Assembly: GCA_900555915.1 (NCBI GenBank)
Contig: USNC01000010.1
Location: forward strand, 1-13,187
Direction of reading: 5' to 3'
Origin: an uncultured Porphyromonadaceae bacterium
GTDB taxonomy: Bacteria > Bacteroidota > Bacteroidia > Bacteroidales > Muribaculaceae
Length of the DNA: 13,187 nucleotides
Below, one piece after another: positions 1 to 6,347 of the stretch (the first letter of the stretch is position 1; each line of letters opens with the position of its first letter). The position numbers were made by a program, and so were the translations under genes. The notes under the pieces were generated by a model, which was not told the DNA's origin, searched no databases, and worked only from the letters and a program-made list of their open reading frames with translations.

Positions 1-48
1 CGAGATCGCTCAGTGTCTCGTGGGCTCGGAGATGTGTATAAGAGACAG
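1..48 (+). other. Illumina Nextera i7 adapter remnant (non-biological)
   Basis: Bases 15-48 match the Nextera read-2 transposase adapter, ending in the mosaic-end sequence AGATGTGTATAAGAGACAG at 30-48. Bases 1-6 (CGAGAT) fit the end of the P7 flow-cell primer. Bases 7-14 (CGCTCAGT) sit exactly where the 8-base i7 index belongs and, from memory, equal index N724. The order P7 end, index, adapter, mosaic end is the layout of a finished library molecule, so real genomic sequence begins at 49. Translation of this stretch gives the database artefact MGSEMCIRDR on the + strand and SLIHISEPTRH on the - strand; neither is a protein start. Confidence 0.98.
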
Positions 49-1399
49 GACATTGACAGTACCGGAGCATTCGCTGAGTCGATATATGGTCGCAGATGGC
101 TGGCGCGAATTTGGAAGAATGACTGAATGTTCAAATTTCCTATGCCGTCCGGCCGCTGTCAGTGCGCTCAATAGTTCCCATACTGAAAACCTTATATTGA
201 ATAGCGACGGTGAATGGGAAGTGGTTAAAAAACCCGAATGGTGCAAACTTTCAAAGACTTCAGGCAATCTAAAGGGTGAATTGACGGTGACCATAAGCGA
301 ACTCCCCAAAGGTGACGGTCATAGAGAAGGGAAAATCGTGTTCAGTCTGAAAGGAACGGAGGTGACGACAGAATGCAAGATATCCCAATACGACTACATG
401 TATAAGGAGGATGAATGTGTCACATTGCAGACGGCAACGAAAGGCAATGGAATTGACATTGTCTTTGTAGGCGATGGCTGGGATGCCGAGTCTATTGCAA
501 ATGGCAATTATCTTAATCTTGTCAATGAACAGGTGGAACATTTTTTTGGAATTGAGCCATATGCTACCTACAGGAACCGTTTTAATGTATATGCATGCAT
601 GAGCATGTCGCAAGAAACAGGTGTAAATACTACATCGACATGGTGCAATACACGCTTCATGACTTTTTATGCGCATGATTGCGACGGCAACGCCTATCTC
701 GGTCTTGATGATGCGGACGGCGTGTTTGATTACGCGTTAAGCCACTCTCCATTAAAATCCGAAAATCTTGATAAGTCGCTCATTGTCCTGACACTTAATA
801 ACAATGAATATGGCAGCAATACTATTATCACGGAAAATGGGTCTGCCATATCCATCTGTTGCTCAAGCGAGGACTCTTATCCGATGGACACCCGGGGCAT
901 AATCCAGCACGAGGCGTGCGGTCATGGATTTGGCAAACTTGCAGAGGAGCGTATTTCCGAAAACAGATACATCTCCATCAAAGAGCAAAATGAAATAAGG
1001 AATGCACAGTGGCGCGGCTGGTACCAGAACATATCCTTGTCAGGGAAGGCAACCGACGTGTCATGGGCGGATTTGATCTTAGATCCGCGTTACAGCGACA
1101 GGGTCGACATTTTTGAAGGTGCCTACGGAAAGACGCGCGGCGTCTACCGCGCGGAAATAAACACATGCATGAATTACGGCATTCCGTATTTCAGCGCGGC
1201 TGCACGCTTGGACATCATGCGGCGCATACTCCAGTATTCAGGCGAGGAATTCACTATGGAGAAATTCTACGCCACTGATTCCGACAGGTGGGGATCGACG
1301 GGTCCATCCACAAGGGCGGACGTGCCCGACGATGGCAGGCAATACATCAATTCAGGACTGCATCACCCGGTCCGTAAAGTAAAATCAAAGAAGTACTAA
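49..1399 (+). CDS. BACON domain plus M64-family metallopeptidase, 5'-truncated
   Basis: This is the C-terminal 449 residues or so of a secreted zinc peptidase of family M64 (the IgA-peptidase-like family common in Bacteroidales). The start is missing because the contig ends in adapter at base 48, so no signal peptide is seen. A BACON-like beta-sandwich lies at about nt 190-395, with the typical pattern GEWEVV, PEW, a Gly/Thr-rich strand and a closing ISQYD. The M64 catalytic part runs from about nt 445 to the end: IDIVFVGDGWD, EPYATYRNRFNVY, then HEACGHGFGKLAEE with its first His codon at 908-910. The metal site is spaced HExxxH, one residue longer than HExxH; I recall similar HExCGH forms in Bacteroidales M64 proteins. 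The usual DEY after the Leu is here EER. The first 45 or so residues do not look like a known domain and may be unreliable. The next gene begins 23 bases downstream in the same direction. The peptidase assignment is strong; the substrate is unknown. Confidence 0.85.
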
Positions 1400-1422
1400 A
1401 TCGTAAAAAAAATATATATCTT

Positions 1423-2279
1423 ATGAATACACATAAATCACTGCTCCTTTTCGGAGCCGCTCTCTCGCTTCCTGCAACTCGGAAGATGCTCCGGCTCCTG
1501 CAGCCGATAAGGAGATCGCTTTCATATGCGAGTATGACGGCGACGGCACCCGTGCCTCTGACACGAGTTTTGAGAGCAACGACAGAATAGGTGTCTATCT
1601 TGTGGCGCAGGATGCCGCTCTTCAGATAGCCGGCAACGAACTCAACAACGAACTTTTCACCTACAACGGTTCGTCCTGGAAATCCGCCCGCAAGACTTAT
1701 TGGGACAACGGCACATACAAGGTGTATGCCTACTATCCCTACACAGCCTCTGTCAATGACACCGAGGATTTCACTTTCTCGATTGCCGAAGATCAGTCGA
1801 ATCATGCGGGATTCACAGCGTCCGACTTTCTTTGGGCAAGCAAGGAGGGCGTGACGGCATCGGCTTCTCCGGTGACTCTGAAATTCTCCCATCGTATGAG
1901 CAAGGCAATTGTGAAATTGGAGAAGAGTGAAGACTATGAAGGCAACATTCCGTCAGACTGCGAGGTATATATCCACTCTACAGTGGGCACTGCCTCGATC
2001 GACCTTGAGACGGGTGGCGCATCGAAAGACATTTATGCGGGTACCGGCACAATCAAAGCTAAGAAAATCAGCAATACGGAATATCAGGCTATTGTGGTGC
2101 CGCAGAACATAGAGAGCCGCCGTCCGTTGGTGGAGGTGGTGACTCAGGGTGTAAGTTATCTGATGGAGGGAAAGATATCGTTCAAGCAGGGATATGCGCA
2201 CACCATCGTGGTGATCCTCTCCAAAAACCCGACACAGACCAAGATCGAAATAGGCGGCTCGATAGGAGGTTGGAACTGA
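1423..2279 (+). CDS. Fimbrillin-like (Mfa-like) surface lipoprotein, frameshifted in the signal peptide
   Basis: This resembles the fimbrillin/Mfa-like family (PF13149 type) of Bacteroidales: lipoproteins that are exported, lipidated, then assembled into fimbriae or displayed on the surface. The start is ATG 1423, giving MNTHKSLLLFGAAL, a good signal-peptide beginning. That frame hits a stop at 1588-1590. The family match lies in another frame, open from 1437 to the stop at 2277-2279. There it reads SLASC (a lipobox, Cys codon 1473-1475), then NSEDAPAPADKEIAF, and family-like segments RASDTSFESNDRIGVYLV, FTYNGSSW, VYAYYPY, LKFSHRMSKAIVKL and the C-terminal IGGSIGGWN. Adding one base near 1461-1467 would join the frames as LLLFGAALLASCNSE. 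A GTG at 1602 can open the downstream frame but lies inside the mature domain, so it is not the natural start. It follows the M64 gene by 23 bases and precedes the dockerin-like gene by 58. The lesion may be an assembly error or a true null. Confidence 0.85.
1461..1467 (+). other. Site of probable one-base deletion (frameshift) in the fimbrillin-like gene
   Basis: The sequence here is TCTCTCG within GCTCTCTCGCTTCCTGC. Upstream codons (GGA GCC GCT CTC) and downstream codons (GCT TCC TGC) are both convincing but one base out of phase. An original CTCCTC reduced to CTCTC would explain it and restore ALLASC. There is no long homopolymer and no classic slippery heptamer. Confidence 0.7.
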
Positions 2280-2337
2280 TATCACGCCTTTATGCTGCGA
2301 AGTGCCGGGGTGTGGAACTTGTAATTAGCTTAAATTC

Positions 2338-3543
2338 ATGAATAAAAACATTATCATTATTATATCTTGCTTTCTCGCTGCCCTGACATCTTCGGCGGCG
2401 GGAAAGTGGCGTGGCGACCTGAATGCCGACGGAAAAGTGGATCTTGCCGATATGGTTTTCCTTGCCAAGGCTATCAACAGCGGCAACGCCGGCGCGGATT
2501 GCGACCTGAACTTATCCGGCAAGGTGGATGACTTTGATCTTGAGACTCTTGCAAACATCATTCTTTCCGGAAAACTTGTGGAAGACGAGGGTTTCAACGT
2601 CGGCATAGGGGGGTGGGATGATTCCGGTGAAGATTATGGCGGCATTGTGAAGGCTCCCGCTTTTCACGCGGCTCGTCAGGCTGAGTCCACGCGTTTCTAT
2701 ATTGATAATTCAAGAAAAGAAGGCGAAGGCTATGCTGTCGATTTCGGAATCGGGAGTGGGGAAGAGGCTCCTGTTGCTGTGCTTTTTAATATTCAGGTAC
2801 CCGGACCGAGTTTCCTCTATTTCGACAAAAACAATCTTGTAAATCTTGACAATAGTCTGTTGGACGGTCATAGAATTTACGGTAATGTCCGGCTTGAGTT
2901 GGAAAATATTTGGAGTGAATTCTATGTCTTGCGTTTCATCTTGTTTTCGCCGGATTTAAAAGCCTTGAAAGCTCCTGTGGGTAAACTTGGGTCAATCTCG
3001 TATTCAGGCGCCGGCGAACTATGGTTCTCCTATCTGTTTTCAGACTGTCAGATGGTCGTGCCGGGGACGGATGTAGTATATTCACCGGATGCACATGATG
3101 GTTGGATATGGTGGATACAGCAGCAGGTTCTTGTGCAATCAATCAGCATCGAGGGTATTCCTGATGGCCATATTATGGTGGGTGACAGGTTTAGATTACG
3201 TGCGGTCGTATCGCCGGAAGAGGCCTCTAACAAGTCTGTAGTCTGGGGCTCGTCTGATCAGGGAGTAGCGTCGATAGACAGTGACGGGAATGTGGAAATC
3301 ACAGGCGCGGGCAGCGTTGCGATTACAGCGGTTGCCGCTGACGGAGGAGGTTGCGAGGCTTCCGTAGTGATAAATGCGGTTTCCGGAGTGGATGCAATGT
3401 TTGTTGATGAGGGTCCGTATAAGGTTTTCAATCTCAACGGATGCCTGATTCTCGACAGCACGGACTATACCGATGTCATGCGGCTGCCACGAGGCGTATA
3501 CATAGTGAGGTCCGGAGCCACAACACGCAAATTGTCGCTTTAA
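2338..3543 (+). CDS. Secreted dockerin-like / cohesin-like / Big_2 protein with T9SS-like C-terminal tail
   Basis: A 401-residue exported protein of unknown exact role, probably surface-attached or secreted. Residues 1-21 form a signal peptide (Ile-rich core, ending TSSAA). Residues 26-80 hold two calcium-loop repeats of dockerin type: GDLNADGKVDLAD (Asp27, Asn29, Asp31, Asp38) and CDLNLSGKVDDFD (Asp56, Asn58, Ser60, Asp67). Residues of about 120-250 are beta-rich and recall the cohesin-like module often found in Prevotella and Muribaculaceae proteins, a weak call. Residues of about 263-350 match a bacterial Ig-like Big_2 domain (VQSISIEG, VGDRFRLRAVVSPEEASNKSVVWGSS, VEITGAGSVAITAVA). The C-terminus (KVFNLNG, LPRGVYIVRSG, TTRKLSL) resembles a type IX secretion tail. 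It is third in the co-directional set with the M64 and fimbrillin genes. The ATG at 2338 is supported by the signal peptide directly after it. Confidence 0.8.
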   Translation: MNKNIIIIISCFLAALTSSAAGKWRGDLNADGKVDLADMVFLAKAINSGNAGADCDLNLSGKVDDFDLETLANIILSGKLVEDEGFNVGIGGWDDSGEDYGGIVKAPAFHAARQAESTRFYIDNSRKEGEGYAVDFGIGSGEEAPVAVLFNIQVPGPSFLYFDKNNLVNLDNSLLDGHRIYGNVRLELENIWSEFYVLRFILFSPDLKALKAPVGKLGSISYSGAGELWFSYLFSDCQMVVPGTDVVYSPDAHDGWIWWIQQQVLVQSISIEGIPDGHIMVGDRFRLRAVVSPEEASNKSVVWGSSDQGVASIDSDGNVEITGAGSVAITAVAADGGGCEASVVINAVSGVDAMFVDEGPYKVFNLNGCLILDSTDYTDVMRLPRGVYIVRSGATTRKLSL

Positions 3544-3600
3544 GACCGGTGGATGGACCTTCCTGGAGAAGTCCCGTCGCATCCTAAAACCATCCGACCA

Positions 3601-3642
3601 CAAAACCTTCAGGTTGAGCTTGTGCTCGACTTGAAGGTTTTG
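3601..3642. terminator. Bidirectional intrinsic terminator-like stem-loop
   Basis: The arms 3601-3619 and 3624-3642 pair over 19 positions, 17 Watson-Crick and two G-U, around the four-base loop TTGT. The outer arms are CAAAACC and GGTTTTG, so an RNA from either strand ends in a U-rich arm. It lies between the stop codons of the dockerin-like gene (3543) and the convergent exported-protein gene (3652), and fits as a shared terminator. Confidence 0.8.
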
Positions 3643-3651
3643 CAATGCCGG

Positions 3652-4620
3652 TCAGTCGGTTATTTTCACTAATGAACGCTCTATTCTTCCGCCGTCGGGA
3701 GTGGTGGTCCAACGTTCTTTCTCTATCTGCAATATTGTTCCGGACAGCGCCTCGATTATGTTGTTCTCGCTTTGTATAATTGAGATGTAAGGCCTTTCGG
3801 GATCATCGAGATTGGCATCGCGGATCTGCCGGTCGGTCAGAAATGCCGAGGTAAAAAGATCCATCAGTTGGTCACTGTCATAGTTCACCAATGAATGAAT
3901 GGAGACAATCTGGTAGTCTTCGCCGGTTTCCAGAACTTCGCATGTGAGGTCGACTCTTGCATCCACTTCTTTATTTCCGAAGAAAGGTACAGGCATTTTT
4001 ATATCATACGAACATGTCCCTATATCATAAGTTTTTCCATACAGATGGAACATCCTGACATTCTTCAACAATGATTCCTTTGACAAAGAGGCATCTAAAA
4101 ATTTCTCCATTCCATTGATATAGTTTGTCTTTGTCTCGTATGGCATATCCAGTGTCTCAGCCCATTCTCTCAGCATAGCCCTGCAGGTGTCCAATTCAGA
4201 AACGTAATCATCGAAATTGCGATAATCTTTGACCACACCTTGCGGATCTGTGATTAATTCCTGAGGTTTTTCCATGATGTTCAGCACCCGTTCGAAAAAT
4301 GATTTCAACGCTCCCGTATCTACAAGAATTTTGCCCATTTCCGGCATTTGAGTTCTTGTCTCAAACACCAGATCTCCATTGGAAAGCAATTCTGTAAGAC
4401 TTATTTCAAAAGTGATGGATGTGGATGGCAGCGCTATGGTGTCGGAATTTTCAATCTGGCTGCTTGATGAGTAGGATGTATATTTAGCTGTATCCCCTAC
4501 ATTCCAGTTGTTATATATAGAGACAATGCTGTCTCCAATCACTTCTGCATCGGCCTGGTTCAAAAAAGAGCCAAGCAAAAGAAGCAGGACGAGTATTGTA
4601 GATTTCTTTAAAGTAATCAT
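3652..4620 (-). CDS. Exported protein of unknown function
   Basis: I do not recognise this 322-residue protein. Residues 1-25 form a clear signal peptide: LKKS, a Leu-rich core, and a cleavage site after QADA. No lipobox Cys follows and no other membrane segment is seen, so it is probably periplasmic or secreted. The mature part begins with YNNWNVGDTAKYTSY, followed by alternating strand-like stretches such as ITFEISLTEL and GDLVFETRT. The GDTxxY opening followed by a 'GDLVFE' strand resembles several Bacteroidetes periplasmic DUF families, but I cannot name one. Residues of about 105-195 are more helical and charged. The ATG at 4618-4620 is supported by the signal peptide and by a consensus promoter 25 bases upstream. 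It is monocistronic, divergent from the kinase gene and convergent with the dockerin-like gene. Confidence 0.85.
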   Translation of the reverse strand: MITLKKSTILVLLLLLGSFLNQADAEVIGDSIVSIYNNWNVGDTAKYTSYSSSSQIENSDTIALPSTSITFEISLTELLSNGDLVFETRTQMPEMGKILVDTGALKSFFERVLNIMEKPQELITDPQGVVKDYRNFDDYVSELDTCRAMLREWAETLDMPYETKTNYINGMEKFLDASLSKESLLKNVRMFHLYGKTYDIGTCSYDIKMPVPFFGNKEVDARVDLTCEVLETGEDYQIVSIHSLVNYDSDQLMDLFTSAFLTDRQIRDANLDDPERPYISIIQSENNIIEALSGTILQIEKERWTTTPDGGRIERSLVKITD

Positions 4621-4645
4621 AAGTCGGTCAGGTTGTGGTCGTCTA

Positions 4646-4676
4646 CAAAATTACATAATTTATTTGAATGTCACAA
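4646..4676 (-). promoter_or_regulatory. Bacteroidetes sigma-ABfr-type promoter for the exported-protein gene
   Basis: On the - strand the -7 element is TAATTTTG (4653 down to 4646), an exact fit to TAnnTTTG. The -33 TTG is at 4676-4674, with 20 bases between them. The gene starts at 4620, leaving a leader of roughly 20 bases. The spacing equals that of the other good promoter in this window, at 12363-12393. Confidence 0.65.
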
Positions 4677-4713
4677 CATGTTGAATAAAAACAGAGTAAA
4701 TTATTTTTCCGAT

Positions 4714-5901
4714 ATGAAGATAGTGGTGGCGATGGATTCGATGAAGGGGTGTCTCTCTTCCGGCGATGCCTCTGGGGCGCTTGCGGATGGCATACGCAGT
4801 GTGGCTCCCGGTGCGGGCGTTGCGGCAGTAGCGGTGGCCGACGGCGGGGAGGGTACGGCGGCGGCATTGGCGGCGGCAAAGAGTGAAGCCCGTATGTTGC
4901 GGAGCAGCGTAAAGGGTCCTGACGGAGGCTGCGTGGAGGCGGAATGGTGTCTCAATCCGTCGGACGACACTGCCTGCATCGACATGGCTGCGGCTGCCGG
5001 ACTGACTCTGCTTCCGGAGGAGAGAAGAAACCCTATGTACACCACGACCTATGGCGTGGGGCAACTCATCAGGGCGGCCGCCGCCCGGGGCGCGGGCAAG
5101 GTCATTCTCGGTCTCGGCGGATCCGCTACCGTCGACGGCGGTCTGGGGGCGTGTCAAGCCCTTGGCGTGAGGTTTTACCGCCGTGGTCATGGATCCCGGA
5201 TCTCACGCCTGATAACTGAGCCTGTTACGGGAAATGTGCTTTCTGAAATAGATGACATCGACACCGATGGTGTCGGGCCGGGAGTAAAAAACATACGGAT
5301 TCTTCTGGCATGTGATGTCGACGCCCCTTTCACCGGACCTTCCGGTGCCGCATGTGTTTTTGGCCCGCAGAAAGGAGCTTCGCCGGAAGAAGTGTCGCTT
5401 CTGGATCAAGGCCTCGAGAACGTGAGGAATATCATAAAAAGTAAATATGGCCTTGATCTCAACGAAGTGGCGGGGAGCGGGGCCGCCGGCGGGTGTGCGG
5501 GCGGCATGGTGGCACTGCTCGGAGCCAAGATCGGAAACGGAGCTGCCATCGTGCTCGACTCCATAGGTTTCGACAATGTGATAGAAGGCGCGGATCTTGT
5601 ACTTACGGGTGAAGGAAAATCCGACAGACAGACCCTTATGGGCAAACTTCCTTTCGAGATTCTGAAGCGTGGACAGCGGCACGGTGTCCCGGTCTGTCTG
5701 GTGGCTGGAATAATAGACGATGCCATGGCCTTGCGAGAGGCTGGTTATGCGGATATCATCGACATCAATTCCGGTAGAATTGCGATGCTCAGCGCTACGG
5801 AGGGGGCGAATCCTATGTCGGCTGCCACCGCCGCAAAGCGGCTGTTCTTTGCAGGCTCGGAGATTTTTAGTAATTTTGCACGGAATTTTATCAAAAACTG
5901 A
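4714..5901 (+). CDS. glxK: Glycerate 2-kinase (GarK/GlxK family)
   Basis: This cytoplasmic kinase phosphorylates D-glycerate with ATP, forming 2-phosphoglycerate in the GarK/GlxK type, and feeds glycerate into lower glycolysis. Family signatures are MKIVVAMDSMKGCLSS at the N-terminus, ADGGEGTAAAL, NPMYTTTYGVGQLI, the glycine-rich VILGLGGSATVDGGLGACQALGV, ACDVDAPFTGPSGAACVFGPQKGASPEE and VLTGEGKSDRQTLMGKLP. The length of 395 residues is about normal for the family. The start at 4714 is chosen because the family begins MKIV. An upstream TTG at 4633 would add 27 residues with no family likeness. No strong promoter is seen; a TATTTTTC at 4702-4709 is a weak candidate. The stop is one base before the next gene's first possible ATG, so the two are probably co-transcribed. 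Confidence 0.95.
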   Translation: MKIVVAMDSMKGCLSSGDASGALADGIRSVAPGAGVAAVAVADGGEGTAAALAAAKSEARMLRSSVKGPDGGCVEAEWCLNPSDDTACIDMAAAAGLTLLPEERRNPMYTTTYGVGQLIRAAAARGAGKVILGLGGSATVDGGLGACQALGVRFYRRGHGSRISRLITEPVTGNVLSEIDDIDTDGVGPGVKNIRILLACDVDAPFTGPSGAACVFGPQKGASPEEVSLLDQGLENVRNIIKSKYGLDLNEVAGSGAAGGCAGGMVALLGAKIGNGAAIVLDSIGFDNVIEGADLVLTGEGKSDRQTLMGKLPFEILKRGQRHGVPVCLVAGIIDDAMALREAGYADIIDINSGRIAMLSATEGANPMSAATAAKRLFFAGSEIFSNFARNFIKN

Positions 5902-5902
5902 T

Positions 5903-6289
5903 ATGCTGATGAAAACCGCATTGATTACTGTCGGAATGCTCATAGCCTCCAACGTCTTCATGACGCTCGCTTGGTACGGACATCTGAAACTGCAGGCGAT
6001 GGGATGGATTAAAGACTGGCCTCTTTTCTGCGTGATACTGCTGTCTTGGGGCATTGCATTGCTGGAATACAGCATAATGGTACCTGCCAACCGCATGGGA
6101 TATGTGGAAAACGGCGGTCCTTTCTCCATGATGCAGCTCAAGGTGATTCAGGAGGCGGTCACGCTCACTGTCTTCACCATTCTGTCTGTGTTCGTGCTTT
6201 CGGGCGAGAAATTGCATTGGAACCATGTGGCGGCCTTCCTTTGTCTGATATGCGCTGTCTTCTTTGTGTTTATGCCTACGGGGAAATGA
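5903..6289 (+). CDS. DUF486/DMT-type small membrane protein
   Basis: A 128-residue inner-membrane protein matching the DUF486 (PF04342) family, distant relatives of drug/metabolite transporters. No substrate is known. Visible features are the N-terminal SNVFMTLAWYGHLK, typical of the family, then WPLFCVILLSWGIALLEY, the motif VPANRMGY, FSMMQLKVIQEAVTL and a final AAFLCLICAVFFVFM. Four membrane segments are apparent. Two ATGs are close together (5903 and 5909). The second, giving MKTALITV, matches the family start slightly better; the first keeps two extra residues. The frame continues upstream into the kinase gene, but that part is only an overlap in another frame. It begins one base after the kinase stop and is followed by a terminator at 6307-6347. 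Confidence 0.88.
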   Translation: MLMKTALITVGMLIASNVFMTLAWYGHLKLQAMGWIKDWPLFCVILLSWGIALLEYSIMVPANRMGYVENGGPFSMMQLKVIQEAVTLTVFTILSVFVLSGEKLHWNHVAAFLCLICAVFFVFMPTGK

Positions 6290-6306
6290 TGTGTAGTCTT
6301 GATAAA

Positions 6307-6347
6307 AAAAGATGCTCACCTTTCAAAGCGGAAGGTGAGCATCTTTT
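6307..6347. terminator. Bidirectional intrinsic terminator stem-loop
   Basis: The perfect 16-base arms 6307-6322 (AAAAGATGCTCACCTT) and 6332-6347 (AAGGTGAGCATCTTTT) can be extended by one U-G and one C-G pair, leaving a 5-base loop. A-runs on one side and T-runs on the other make it work in both directions. It ends the kinase/DUF486 unit and the convergent efflux operon. Its last base is also the last base of the pump gene's TGA stop codon (6347-6349). Confidence 0.92.

Noticed and set aside
20..49. ATG start at 20 for the M64 gene, giving an N-terminus MGSEMCIRDR
   Set aside because: The codons are adapter sequence. The protein is 5'-truncated, not started here.
10..309. Minus-strand ORF ending SLIHISEPTRH
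   Set aside because: It runs into the adapter and is an antisense shadow of the M64 gene.
1455..1475. Programmed ribosomal frameshifting in the fimbrillin-like gene
   Set aside because: There is no slippery heptamer and no obvious downstream structure, and the family is not known for it. A simple one-base deletion or error explains it.
1602..2279. GTG at 1602 as the natural start of the fimbrillin-like gene
   Set aside because: The same frame is open upstream and holds the lipobox and early domain residues, so 1602 lies inside the domain.
4702..4709. TATTTTTC as a -7 promoter element for the kinase
   Set aside because: It has one mismatch, only 18 bases to the nearest TTG, and lies almost on the start codon; too weak to list.
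4633..4713. TTG start adding 27 residues to glycerate kinase
   Set aside because: The added residues have no family likeness, and the ATG at 4714 gives the standard MKIV start.
5720..5902. Upstream extension of the DUF486 frame into the kinase gene
   Set aside because: This is an out-of-frame overlap with a well-supported gene; the family begins at the ATGs at 5903/5909.
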